Shown: piece by piece, positions 1 through 7,973 of the stretch | Numbering within the stretch: the stretch's first letter is position 1 | Layout of the letters: each line of letters starts with the position of its first letter | Source of the DNA: Clostridiaceae bacterium Marseille-Q4145 | GTDB lineage: Bacteria > Bacillota > Clostridia > Lachnospirales > Lachnospiraceae | Direction: 5' to 3' | Assembly (NCBI GenBank): GCA_018223365.1 | Contig: JAGTTP010000002.1 | Coordinates: 434,001-498,000 of the forward strand | Length of the DNA stretch: 64,000 bases | Program-made: the position numbers and the translations under genes | Notes under the pieces: generated by a model | The model's input: the letters and a program-made list of their open reading frames with translations, nothing else | What the model was told of the DNA's origin: nothing | Databases searched by the model: none

Positions 1-26
1 TACGTTCTGTCAAGCACTCATTCGGA

Positions 27-187
27 ATATATTTTGTAACTATTCAGAGCCATGCAAAACTGCGTTCTGCGAATGCTTGCATTCAGGCAGATAAGCAGTT
101 TTATATGGTGAAATAACCACATGAGCAAAAGTAAAGCTGCGCAGCAGCGATTTTGCGAATGGGGTTCTGAATAGTTACATATATTTT
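27..187. mobile_element. MITE-like element with 16-bp terminal inverted repeats and 9-bp target duplication
   Basis: Seen directly: GTAACTATTCAGAGCC at 36-51 and GGTTCTGAATAGTTAC at 163-178 are inverted repeats matching at 15 of 16 positions. The 9-bp direct repeat ATATATTTT flanks them exactly at 27-35 and 179-187. The 143-bp interior has no usable ORF but carries further hairpins (AAAACTGC/GCAGTTTT; GAATGC/GCATTC). Terminal inverted repeats plus an adjoining duplication are the hallmark of a small non-autonomous transposon. The duplication is AT-rich, which weakens it a little. The mobilising transposase family is not identifiable here. Confidence 0.7.
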
Positions 188-227
188 AGAAAAAAGGAAC
201 CTCGTTACAGTTCACAGTTATGCATAC

Positions 228-370
228 AGGTGGAAATAACAGACTGTGAGCGGAACCGCTCGCGCTAAGTCCTCGATCCAGCGGTACTAACCTTCGAATA
301 TCGCCTGCTGCTCATTCTCAGGAAGTACCGGGACTGCGGACGTTCCTTTCACAGTGAGTTATTTCCACCT
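228..370 (-). repeat. Structured repeat element, copy 1 (candidate RNA, sense on minus strand)
   Basis: A 143-nt imperfect palindrome. The outer arms AGGTGGAAATAAC (228-240) and GTTATTTCCACCT (358-370) are perfectly complementary, and pairing continues inward through CTGTGA/TCACAG and GGAAC/GTTCC. The interior carries two blocks identical to copy 2 at 1911-2042 (about 25 and 39 nt, read on the minus strand), including GTCCCGGTACTTC and TTAGTACCGCTGGATCGAGG. The outer stem and an inner helix differ in sequence from copy 2 but still pair. It ends 40 nt before the SpoVB-type start codon. Not recognised as a known RNA family. Confidence 0.65.
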
Positions 371-410
371 TCCAGCTTATTTCCTGTAAACTGTATCGGA
401 AGTACTATCT

Positions 411-1898
411 ATGCGATCTTTCTCCTTCTTTCAGGGTACCCTGATCCTGACCATCTCTGGTCTTTTGATTAAATTTTTAGGCTTCTTTTATAAGATATTC
501 CTGGCACAGGCTCTGGGTGCGGAAGGGATGGGCATCTATCAGCTTATTTTCCCCGTATTTGCCGTCTGTCATTCCCTGACTTCTTCTGGTCTTGAAGTGG
601 CTATTTCCCGTTTCACGGCCCGCTCCCGCGGGCATGAGCAATCGGATTATCTCTGGGCCGGGCTCTTTCTGACATTGACCTCATCCCTGGTTATCGGTCT
701 TTTCCTCTGGACCAGGTCTGATTTCATTGCCCTTACTTTGCTCCATGAGACACGATGTGCTCCCCTCTTAAAAATTCTGGCAGCCACCATTCCCCTGGCC
801 GGCTTTCACGGCTGTTTCTGCGGGTTCTGCCTTGGCCGGAAAAATGCATCTCTTCCTGCCTTTTCGCAGCTTACAGAACAGGCTGTCAGAATTGGTTCTG
901 TCTGGCTTCTTTATCACATTTTCCTGCAGGAAGGTATGGAAATTACTCCCATGCTCGCCGCTGCAGGTCTGCTCACCGGAGAAATCGCATCGGTTCTTTT
1001 CATATTCACCTTTGCTGCCAATAAGACTTTGCTGCCCTCCAGCCTGTCCGCCTGTTTTCACCGGTGCCGGACGCTGCTCACCATGTCTATTCCTGTCACC
1101 GCCAGCCGTGTCAGTCTGACTTTACTTCAAAGTGTGGAAGCGGTCCTGATTCCTCTGTCGCTCCGGCAATCCGGTCTCTCTTCCACAGAAGCTCTAAGTC
1201 TGTATGGCATTCTCACCGGTATGTCCCTGGCTTTCCTGCTCTTTCCAAACGCAGTCACCTCTTCTTTATCCGCTATGTTACTGCCGGTAGTATCTGAGGA
1301 GCAGGCAAAAGGGAATATGCAAAAAATCTCCCAGGCCATCGAATATACTCTGCTCTTCGGCATGAACATCGGTATTCTCTGCATGGGTATTTTTCTGCGC
1401 TTTGGAAAAGAGCTGGGAACACTATGCTTCCATCAGCCGCTGGCTGGAGAATTCTTACAGACCCTGGCATGGATCTGCCCATTCCTTTATCTGTCCGGCA
1501 ACTTAAGCAGCATCCTTCACGGACTTGGAAAAACCCCGGTTACTTTTTTTAATCAGCTGGCTGCCCTGCTGGTACGGATTTTCTGCATCGTCCTTTTCGT
1601 TCCCTTTACCGGCATTCAGGGCGTTCTGTGGGGCATTCTGGCAGGTGAACTTCTCCTGTCCTTTCTGGGCATCCGCTCCGTCGCATCTTATGTCACGCCC
1701 TCCATCGGTCTTGATGCCTACGTATTGAAACCTGCTGCCGCCATACTCTTATCTATGGGAGGAATTCATATGCTAAAACCCGCTGCCAGTATCTTCGGCC
1801 TGTTCCTGCAAATTGCTTTGATGTGTCTTGGATACCTGCTCCTTTTATTTTTCTTTGGTATCTGGAAGCTGCTGCGTCCATTGACAATGCGCCGATAA
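411..1898 (+). CDS. SpoVB-type polysaccharide/lipid flippase (MOP superfamily)
   Basis: A 495-aa integral membrane protein with about 12-14 hydrophobic segments from residue 8 (ISGLLIKFLGFFYKIFLAQ) to the C-terminus. The N-terminal pattern GLLIKFLGFFYKI..A..LGAEGMGIYQL is typical of stage V sporulation protein B and related MOP flippases, which move lipid-linked cell-wall or spore-cortex precursors across the membrane. Length fits the family (about 500-550). The ATG at 411 has only a weak purine-rich site (GGAAG) upstream. The gene stands alone, bracketed by inverted copies of a structured repeat. Which family member it is (SpoVB, YtgP or an O-antigen-type flippase) cannot be settled from sequence alone. 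Confidence 0.85.
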   Translation: MRSFSFFQGTLILTISGLLIKFLGFFYKIFLAQALGAEGMGIYQLIFPVFAVCHSLTSSGLEVAISRFTARSRGHEQSDYLWAGLFLTLTSSLVIGLFLWTRSDFIALTLLHETRCAPLLKILAATIPLAGFHGCFCGFCLGRKNASLPAFSQLTEQAVRIGSVWLLYHIFLQEGMEITPMLAAAGLLTGEIASVLFIFTFAANKTLLPSSLSACFHRCRTLLTMSIPVTASRVSLTLLQSVEAVLIPLSLRQSGLSSTEALSLYGILTGMSLAFLLFPNAVTSSLSAMLLPVVSEEQAKGNMQKISQAIEYTLLFGMNIGILCMGIFLRFGKELGTLCFHQPLAGEFLQTLAWICPFLYLSGNLSSILHGLGKTPVTFFNQLAALLVRIFCIVLFVPFTGIQGVLWGILAGELLLSFLGIRSVASYVTPSIGLDAYVLKPAAAILLSMGGIHMLKPAASIFGLFLQIALMCLGYLLLLFFFGIWKLLRPLTMRR

Positions 1899-1910
1899 CA
1901 GGACGTGCAG

Positions 1911-2042
1911 AAGTGACAGCCTGTGAAGGGAACGTCCGCAGTCCCGGTACTTCACGTGAACGAGCGGTCAGCGACATTCGAGTGTTAGTACCGCTGGATC
2001 GAGGACTTAGCGCGAGCGGTTCCTCTTCACAGCCTGTCACTT
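1911..2042 (+). repeat. Structured repeat element, copy 2 (candidate RNA, sense on plus strand)
   Basis: Outer arms AAGTGACAG (1911-1919) and CTGTCACTT (2034-2042) pair perfectly. They continue after one mismatch through CTGTGAAG/CTTCACAG and GGAAC/GTTCC. The core blocks at about 1929-1953 and 1984-2022 are identical to copy 1 in opposite orientation. Next to the shared core, CAC/GTG here replaces CCT/AGG of copy 1, so the helix is kept while the bases change. It starts 12 nt after the flippase stop codon and precedes the DAHP synthase promoter. It is not protein coding. Confidence 0.65.
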
Positions 2043-2111
2043 TGACTCCTCCGGCTGCGGGTGAACTGTCTTGGCGTTCACTTTTTTACGTCAAAGCGTC
2101 AAAGTAATGTA

Positions 2112-2140
2112 TTTACAACCGCAAAAAACTATATTATAAT
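2112..2140 (+). promoter_or_regulatory. Sigma-A-type promoter of the DAHP synthase gene
   Basis: TTTACA at 2112-2117 and a perfect TATAAT at 2135-2140 are separated by 17 nt, giving a start near 2147 and a short leader of about 30 nt. No leader peptide, T-box or attenuator is visible in that leader. Confidence 0.7.
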
Positions 2141-2175
2141 GTATCGCAGTAAGCAAACACACGAAGGAGACTGTT

Positions 2176-3204
2176 ATGGGATTCACATTTAACAAAAAGC
2201 TGCCAATCCCGAAGGAAATCAAGGCTATGTACCCGCTTTCCGAGAAATGTGCAGCGTTAAAAGCACAGAGAGATAAAGAAATCGCCGATGTTATCACCGG
2301 AAAAGACGACCGTTTTCTGATTATCGTCGGACCTTGTTCCGCTGACAACGAGACGGCTGTTATGGATTATCTGCACCGCCTGGTTCCGATTCAGGAGCAG
2401 ATCAAAGACAAATGTATCATCATTCCGCGTATCTACACCAACAAGCCGAGAACGACCGGTGAAGGATACAAGGGAATGGTTCATCAGCCGGACCCGGAAG
2501 CAGCACCTGACCTTCTGGAAGGTCTCATTGCCATCCGTAAACTTCACATCCGCAACATTGAGGAGACCGGACTTACCGCAGCAGATGAGATGCTCTATCC
2601 GGAAAACTGGTGGTATCTGGCAGATCTGCTTTCTTATGTGGCAGTCGGTGCCCGTTCCGTAGAGGATCAGCAGCATCGTATGACCGTCAGCGGTTTTGAC
2701 GTACCGGCAGGTATGAAGAACCCGACCAGCGGTGATATGACCGTAATGCTCAACTCTGTTGTTGCTGCTCAGCATGCTCACTCCTTTATTTACAGAGGAT
2801 GGGATGTCGACACCTCCGGCAACCCCCTTGCTCACACCGTACTCCGCGGTGCTGTCAACAAGCACGGACAGGTACTTCCGAACTATCACTACGAAGATCT
2901 CCGCCTGCTCTGTGAGCTGTACGCAGAGAAGAACCTGAAGAATCCGGCATGCGTGGTTGATACCAACCACTCCAACTCCAACAAGCAGTATCTGGAGCAG
3001 ATCCGTATTGCAAAAGAAATACTTCACAGCCGCCGTTACAGCGACGACATCCACAAACTGGTCAAAGGGCTGATGATCGAGAGCTACATCGAAGATGGCA
3101 GCCAGAAGATCCATGATCATGTTTATGGAAAATCCATCACCGATCCCTGCCTTGGCTGGGAGAAGACTGAGCGTCTTCTCTTCGAGATTGCAGAGACCTG
3201 CTAA
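2176..3204 (+). CDS. aroF: 3-deoxy-7-phosphoheptulonate synthase, class I (AroF/G/H type)
   Basis: Condenses phosphoenolpyruvate and erythrose 4-phosphate to DAHP, the first shikimate-pathway step. The 342-aa length fits the type Ialpha family (about 350). Visible motifs include the PEP-binding region IIVGPCSADN near residue 50, PRIYTNKPRTTGEGYKG near 85-100, GARSVEDQQHR near 155-165 and VVDTNHSNSNK near 258-268, which contributes metal and substrate ligands. Start ATG 2176 has the site GAAGGAGA at 2163-2170. Single-gene transcript from the promoter at 2112, closed by the terminator at 3223. Which aromatic amino acid inhibits it cannot be told. Confidence 0.95.
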   Translation: MGFTFNKKLPIPKEIKAMYPLSEKCAALKAQRDKEIADVITGKDDRFLIIVGPCSADNETAVMDYLHRLVPIQEQIKDKCIIIPRIYTNKPRTTGEGYKGMVHQPDPEAAPDLLEGLIAIRKLHIRNIEETGLTAADEMLYPENWWYLADLLSYVAVGARSVEDQQHRMTVSGFDVPAGMKNPTSGDMTVMLNSVVAAQHAHSFIYRGWDVDTSGNPLAHTVLRGAVNKHGQVLPNYHYEDLRLLCELYAEKNLKNPACVVDTNHSNSNKQYLEQIRIAKEILHSRRYSDDIHKLVKGLMIESYIEDGSQKIHDHVYGKSITDPCLGWEKTERLLFEIAETC

Positions 3205-3222
3205 AATCAAGTCAGAACTCTC

Positions 3223-3259
3223 AAGAAGCTCCACGCCGTTTTACGGCATGAAGCTTCTT
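3223..3259. terminator. Bidirectional terminator between aroF and the 3272-6337 gene
   Basis: AAGAAGCT (3223-3230) pairs with AGCTTCTT (3252-3259), and inner ACGCCG/CGGCAT bases also pair. It lies between two convergent stop codons, with T-rich sequence on the plus side and A-rich on the other, so it probably serves both genes. Confidence 0.7.
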
Positions 3260-3271
3260 TTCTATTCCTCA

Positions 3272-6200
3272 TTATTTCACATGTTTCTGAATAAAATCCA
3301 GTACAATTTTCCTTGTCTCTTCGTAGGCATTGGCTGTCTCAAACCGGCGTTCCGGGTGCCACTGCAGTGCCAGAATCTTCATTTCATCCGATCCGTAGGC
3401 TTCCACCACATGATTTTCCCGGTCAATGGCCAGCGGCTCAAAGCAGGGTGCCAGTCCTTCCTCATAGATGCAGTCCGAATGGTAATTGTTGACCCAGATA
3501 TTCCGCTGTTCTTTCACAAGCCACACTTGATGATCCATGCCTCTCGTTCTGGTCACCGGAAGCTTGGGGTGATACCAGAGCTTTCCGCCAAACATGACAT
3601 TCATGTACTGCATACCACGGCAGGTAGCAATAATAGGAATACCATGGGCCACACAGTAGTGGATCACCTGCTCCTCCATCCGGTCACGGTTGGGCTGCAG
3701 TTCATCTTCGTGGGGGCGGTCATACATAGATGGCGGCAGAGAACCGCCCCCCACTACAATGAGGAGATCCCTCTTCTTATTGAAAATCATCTCCACATTC
3801 TTCGTAAAATTGGAAATGGTCTTCGGGATAAAGCCCAGCAGTTCATAGAACCGCACATAGCCGGACTCCAGAATGTCCACCGGGTCACCGTATTGGTTCA
3901 CGCCTTCTCTCTGGGTAATGAGGGCACTCAGATTCCGGTATTGGATTCCTTCCTCGATCTTTCCTGCCCGGCAGTCAAGGCTTAAATAACTCAAGGAAGA
4001 TACATAATGGTAAATCTTCTCGCCGCATCCAATGGCCGCCGGAATCTCAAACTCCGCACACCGGATGGCCATATGGGACGCTGCACCGCCAAATCTGGTG
4101 ATAAACCCTTTGATTCCTTTGGTAAATACCCACTCGTATCCAGGATCCGCTTTAGGAACCACTACGATTTTGTCATGAATATCCGCATCTGGTTCTTCAT
4201 CCAGCAGTACGACCTCCCCTTCCACCTTTTTCGTGGTAATGAAGTTAGGTCTTGCCTCATAAACTTCCACCACATTCAGGCTCTGCCGGTTCAGAATCAC
4301 CTCCGGCAGATACAGTTCCCGGAACTCCTGATATTTCCGGTGTCTTCTGACAATTTTTTCTTCCATCCGGTCTTTCAGTTCATCCAGGCTCATATACTGG
4401 GGCAGCTGAAAGTCTTCGATTTCCAGCCAGGACAGATCATTTCTGGCAATTTCCATGATCGTTCCTGCCCGTACCAGAAGTTCCAGAATCAGGCTTAATG
4501 ATTTTGTAAACTCAAATTTAAAATATTCCCTCTGTTCGATGGCATGCCGGATAAAATGGACCAGCTGTTCCCAGGTCACATGAAGTTCAGCTTCCTCAAT
4601 CGCCCGGGTAAGACGAGCCGGATCCAATGCATCTTCCCTCGGTGTCACTTTTCTCTGGGACTTGGAGGGACACGGGCGGAAATTCATCTGATCGTAACGT
4701 TCCGTGCGAATATCATAGGTTCCCACACGAAGATGACCATATTTCTGATTGAATTCCGTCCGGCTGATCTCGTCCATGGAAAATGCCCGGAAATCCTTCT
4801 CAAACTCCGTAGAGACCGTGGAAATGGACTGCATGAAAGCGTCTGCATCTTCCTGCGTAAACCAGGTCTTTTCTCCGCTTTTCTCCTGCTCTTTAGGTCC
4901 ATTTTCCGTCAGACTCCGCAGAAAAGCTCTTGCCATAAATGCCATCCGGGCCTGGCGCGCAAACTGGGGGGTTCCATAATGCTGCAGACCGGCGCGAAGA
5001 CTCTGCACCGCCTGCATGATCTGATGGATGGTTGCCGATCCGGTATGAAGAAGCTCTTCTTCTTTTTTCCGGATTTCTTCCAGTTTTTTTAAGCTGTTCA
5101 AGTCTTCTTCCAGAATCCGGTCAAATTCCGTGATGGCATGTTCTGTTACCGCCTTCAGGCTTTCCAGAAGTTCTGTCCGGTCCTGTTCCGAAAATCCGAA
5201 ATCCAGTAATTTTCTGGTTCTCTGCTCCGTCCCAAAATCGTAGCTGGAAAATACGATTTCAAATTCAATCTTATCATGAGCTGTCAGATTATGCCGCAGT
5301 GCATTCTGATAGTAATGGACCAGCCTTTTCGCCAGTTCTTCCGGCACCCTCTGGGGAATCAGCGAATAGAAGGCATATTCCAGACAGATATATGGCTTAT
5401 TTCCAATCCGATGCATCAGGTCTTCTGAAAGTTTCCGGAAGCCCAGCTTGACAATTCCCTGATTCCATGCCTGATGAGTGATAATGGCCCGGTAAAGAGA
5501 ATAGTCTAACGGCCGCGGATTCGTTCCAATGATCTCCGATGGATTCCAGAATGCCATATCTGACATCATCATGGGTTCTCCCGTGATCACATTTTTATGC
5601 TGCAGGTACATATTCGCTGCATTTTCCAGCAGATAAAAAAACGCCGGGTCATCATAATTGCTGCCTTGTTTGTAGCTTGCCACAAGGGGACGCATCTGGA
5701 ACAGAATAATCCTGTTCTCTTTATCAATGGCGAACTCAATATCCAGAGCCAGTCCCTCCATAATGTGTTCCAGTTCCCGAACCGCCTTTAAAAGCTCTTT
5801 CCAGGGTGTCTCCAGCGTATTTTCATCCACATTGCGGACCACCTTCATCATCCGTCCCGCAGAGCCGCTGGTAACGCTGTCTGTTGATCCGGTCTCATCA
5901 TAATTGATCAGATAGTAGGGCTTATTGTTCTGAATATCCCTGGTAAATACCACACCGCTGCAGGCTACATTCAATGCCTGGCACTGAATCAGCACCTGTT
6001 CCTCTGCCAGATTGGAGATATCCTTCCGATAAGAGGCAATGACCGCATCCACCGCTGCGATAATCTCCTCCTCACTGGAAGAATCCACGTCCAGAATACT
6101 TTTGTAGTGGCCTGCATTAGAACGCTGGAATGAATCCTCTGCCGACGAAGAACTCCGGACCACAATCCGCCGCCCCCGGAACTGATCCATAATTTCATGG

Positions 6201-6337
6201 CAGACTTCCAGCTTGTCCATCTGGTAATCCCGGACATGAAGAATATACATTTCTTCAATGGTCGATTTATGAATCAGGCTTCGTAGTGCAAATAATGTAT
6301 CGGCCTTTGTGGAAATCAACGATTTATGCTGTTCCAT
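3272..6337 (-). CDS. PEP-synthase-like (glutamine-kinase-like) / class I glutamine amidotransferase-like fusion
   Basis: A 1021-aa two-part protein. Residues 1 to about 800 look like phosphoenolpyruvate synthase: an N-terminal ATP-binding half (RSSSSAEDSFQRSNAGHY near residues 55-75) and a swivelling phosphohistidine domain (ITRFGGAASHMAIR, His755). Residues about 805-1021 form a C26 (gamma-glutamyl hydrolase) domain with nucleophile Cys906 in ATCRGMQ and His994/Glu996 in QWHPE. In Campylobacter jejuni the same two activities are separate neighbouring proteins: Cj1418 (L-glutamine kinase) and Cj1417 (gamma-glutamyl-CDP-amidate hydrolase) of capsule phosphoramidate synthesis. That match in domain type, order and size is my inference. 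No cytidylyltransferase lies nearby. RBS AAGGGGATAGG precedes ATG 6337. Flanked by unrelated genes, so the true substrate is unproven. Confidence 0.7.
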   Translation of the reverse strand: MEQHKSLISTKADTLFALRSLIHKSTIEEMYILHVRDYQMDKLEVCHEIMDQFRGRRIVVRSSSSAEDSFQRSNAGHYKSILDVDSSSEEEIIAAVDAVIASYRKDISNLAEEQVLIQCQALNVACSGVVFTRDIQNNKPYYLINYDETGSTDSVTSGSAGRMMKVVRNVDENTLETPWKELLKAVRELEHIMEGLALDIEFAIDKENRIILFQMRPLVASYKQGSNYDDPAFFYLLENAANMYLQHKNVITGEPMMMSDMAFWNPSEIIGTNPRPLDYSLYRAIITHQAWNQGIVKLGFRKLSEDLMHRIGNKPYICLEYAFYSLIPQRVPEELAKRLVHYYQNALRHNLTAHDKIEFEIVFSSYDFGTEQRTRKLLDFGFSEQDRTELLESLKAVTEHAITEFDRILEEDLNSLKKLEEIRKKEEELLHTGSATIHQIMQAVQSLRAGLQHYGTPQFARQARMAFMARAFLRSLTENGPKEQEKSGEKTWFTQEDADAFMQSISTVSTEFEKDFRAFSMDEISRTEFNQKYGHLRVGTYDIRTERYDQMNFRPCPSKSQRKVTPREDALDPARLTRAIEEAELHVTWEQLVHFIRHAIEQREYFKFEFTKSLSLILELLVRAGTIMEIARNDLSWLEIEDFQLPQYMSLDELKDRMEEKIVRRHRKYQEFRELYLPEVILNRQSLNVVEVYEARPNFITTKKVEGEVVLLDEEPDADIHDKIVVVPKADPGYEWVFTKGIKGFITRFGGAASHMAIRCAEFEIPAAIGCGEKIYHYVSSLSYLSLDCRAGKIEEGIQYRNLSALITQREGVNQYGDPVDILESGYVRFYELLGFIPKTISNFTKNVEMIFNKKRDLLIVVGGGSLPPSMYDRPHEDELQPNRDRMEEQVIHYCVAHGIPIIATCRGMQYMNVMFGGKLWYHPKLPVTRTRGMDHQVWLVKEQRNIWVNNYHSDCIYEEGLAPCFEPLAIDRENHVVEAYGSDEMKILALQWHPERRFETANAYEETRKIVLDFIQKHVK

Positions 6338-6379
6338 CTTCCTATCCCCTTCCTTATTCTAAATATTTTATGCACCCAA

Positions 6380-6416
6380 AAAGGCGCAAAAGCTCCTAAT
6401 AAGCTTCTGCGCCTTT
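6380..6416 (-). terminator. Intrinsic terminator after the Xer recombinase gene
   Basis: AAAGGCGCA (6380-6388) pairs with TGCGCCTTT (6408-6416), with additional AAGCTC/AAGCTT pairing inside. On the minus strand the hairpin is followed by a run of U. Confidence 0.75.
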
Positions 6417-6435
6417 GCAGTATTTCTTACCATTC

Positions 6436-7317
6436 TCAGCCTCTCGGATGAGCTTTTCGGTACTCAGTTGTAATTCCCGGCTGAAATTCCGCATAAATCT
6501 GTGTGGCAGCCATATCCGTATGCCCCAGCATTTCCCGGATAATCTGAAGTCCGGCTCCGCCTGCTGCCATATGGGCCGCACAGGAGTGACGAAACATCCG
6601 CGGTGTAATATCCTTCTCAATTCCGGCTCTGGAAGCATAGCCTTTGAGCACCTTCCAAAATCCCTGTCTGCTCATGGGTGCTCCGGAACAGTTAAAGAAC
6701 AACAAATGATCCTCTTCATTTTTCAGGAAGGTATTTCGTCCCTTATCCAGATACATCTGAAGTGCCTTACCGGCCGTTCCTCCGAAAGGAATCATCCGCT
6801 CCTTGCCGCTCTCCCTGCAGATAATCCAGCCAAAACGAAGGTTCACATCCTCCACTTCCAGGTGGACCAGTTCGCTGACTCTCATACCCGTGGCATAGAG
6901 AAGCTCCAGCATAGCCTTGTCCCGCATTCCTTTTGGATTATCTCCTGACGGCTGTTCCAAAAGATGCTCCATCTCTTCGACCGTCAGAATTCCCGGAAGC
7001 TTTTTCTCCACTTTGGGAGGTTTCAGAAAAAAAGACGGATCCTCGTCCAGTATCCGTTCCCTTACCAGATATTCAAAAAAGGCTTTCATAGAAGCAATGT
7101 AACGGGAAATGGTGGCCGCCGACATTCCATTTTTCTCCATATGCAGTACATAAGCATTCAGCGTCGTTCCATGAATATCAGCTGTCGAGGTAATCCCCTG
7201 TTCTTTCATATATACTGCCATCTTGGTCAGATCGCCATGATATGACATGACCGTATTACGGGACAACTTCTTTATCTCTTCCAGATATCCCGTAAAAAGT
7301 CGAATTTCTTCATCCAT
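6436..7317 (-). CDS. xerD: XerD/XerC-type tyrosine recombinase
   Basis: A 293-aa site-specific recombinase. It has an N-terminal SAM-like DNA-binding domain (residues 1-90) and a C-terminal catalytic domain with the expected residues: Arg in ATGMRVSELVHLE, HxxR as RHSCAAHMAAGG, His in EMLGHTDMAATQ and the nucleophile in QIYAEF. Length is normal for Xer proteins (about 295). XerC/D resolve chromosome dimers at dif. No dif-like site or mobile gene is recognisable next to it, so it is probably a housekeeping copy, although a standalone integrase cannot be excluded. It is followed by a strong terminator and preceded by spoIIM and proC on the same strand. Confidence 0.85.
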   Translation of the reverse strand: MDEEIRLFTGYLEEIKKLSRNTVMSYHGDLTKMAVYMKEQGITSTADIHGTTLNAYVLHMEKNGMSAATISRYIASMKAFFEYLVRERILDEDPSFFLKPPKVEKKLPGILTVEEMEHLLEQPSGDNPKGMRDKAMLELLYATGMRVSELVHLEVEDVNLRFGWIICRESGKERMIPFGGTAGKALQMYLDKGRNTFLKNEEDHLLFFNCSGAPMSRQGFWKVLKGYASRAGIEKDITPRMFRHSCAAHMAAGGAGLQIIREMLGHTDMAATQIYAEFQPGITTEYRKAHPRG

Positions 7318-7384
7318 AATGTTTCCCCAAACTACCTAAAGATGGTTACAGTATAGCGAAGAAATTTCCGAATTTCAATCTTTT

Positions 7385-7921
7385 TTATGAGATTTTCCGT
7401 AAAAGCTGCTGTAACAGCGGTGGATTGATACAGGTTTCACTTAAAATTCCAAATAGCAGGAACAGACTGCCTGCCGCAGCCAGAAACAAATACTTCTTTC
7501 GACTATTTCCGTGATAGGTAATCCATAACAGCACCCAACCGAAGGCAGGAAGATAGAAAAAAATCTGAGGAAGCACACCTGCCACGCAAATAAGAATTCC
7601 TTTTATTCCCAATTGGATTGTTGAAATACTCAGCATGGTTCCCATCACCATTCCCAGCACCAGCAACAGCACTCCCATCACCGCCGGTGCCATAGGCATA
7701 GCTCCGCAGCATACTACAAACAAATACTGTCCTGCCCGGTAACTCCCCGTATACTTCAGCAGACGAAGGGTATCAATTTTCAGATTTGCATACTGACTCA
7801 GAAAATAAGTCCCAAAAATTCCTGGAAGCATGGATTTCTGGCATGTCTGCACCAGCACCACTCCCAGAATCAGACCCGCAAACAAAAGCAGTAAATATCG
7901 GTCATTCACCCATCCACGCAT
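7385..7921 (-). CDS. spoIIM: SpoIIM-family membrane protein (stage II sporulation protein M)
   Basis: A 178-aa protein with about five hydrophobic segments. A conserved-looking region GTYFLSQYANLKIDTLRLLKY is followed by the membrane block GVLLLVLGMVMGTMLSIST. This fits SpoIIM, which with SpoIID and SpoIIP forms the peptidoglycan hydrolase machine that drives engulfment at the septum. An upstream in-frame ATG at 8008 would overlap proC. I choose ATG 7921 because a near-perfect site (GAGGAGG, 7928-7934) lies just upstream and the transmembrane domain starts soon after. It follows proC with a 52-nt gap, probably on the same transcript. Confidence 0.8.
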   Translation of the reverse strand: MRGWVNDRYLLLLFAGLILGVVLVQTCQKSMLPGIFGTYFLSQYANLKIDTLRLLKYTGSYRAGQYLFVVCCGAMPMAPAVMGVLLLVLGMVMGTMLSISTIQLGIKGILICVAGVLPQIFFYLPAFGWVLLWITYHGNSRKKYLFLAAAGSLFLLFGILSETCINPPLLQQLLRKIS

Positions 7922-7973
7922 AAAAAGACCTCCTCTTTCATTATATGAAAAGAGAAGGCCCATTATCACCCGA

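Noticed and set aside
1990..2012. GATCGAGGACTTA in the repeat resembles the 3' end of 23S rRNA
   Set aside because: Only about 13 nt match and the surrounding sequence does not follow the rRNA helix; probably coincidence.
2257..3234. 325-codon open frame antisense to aroF
   Set aside because: Shadow of the aroF codon bias; no ribosome-binding site and no family resemblance.
6436..7317. Xer gene as the integrase of a mobile island
   Set aside because: No flanking attachment repeats, tRNA or cargo genes; neighbours are proC and spoIIM.
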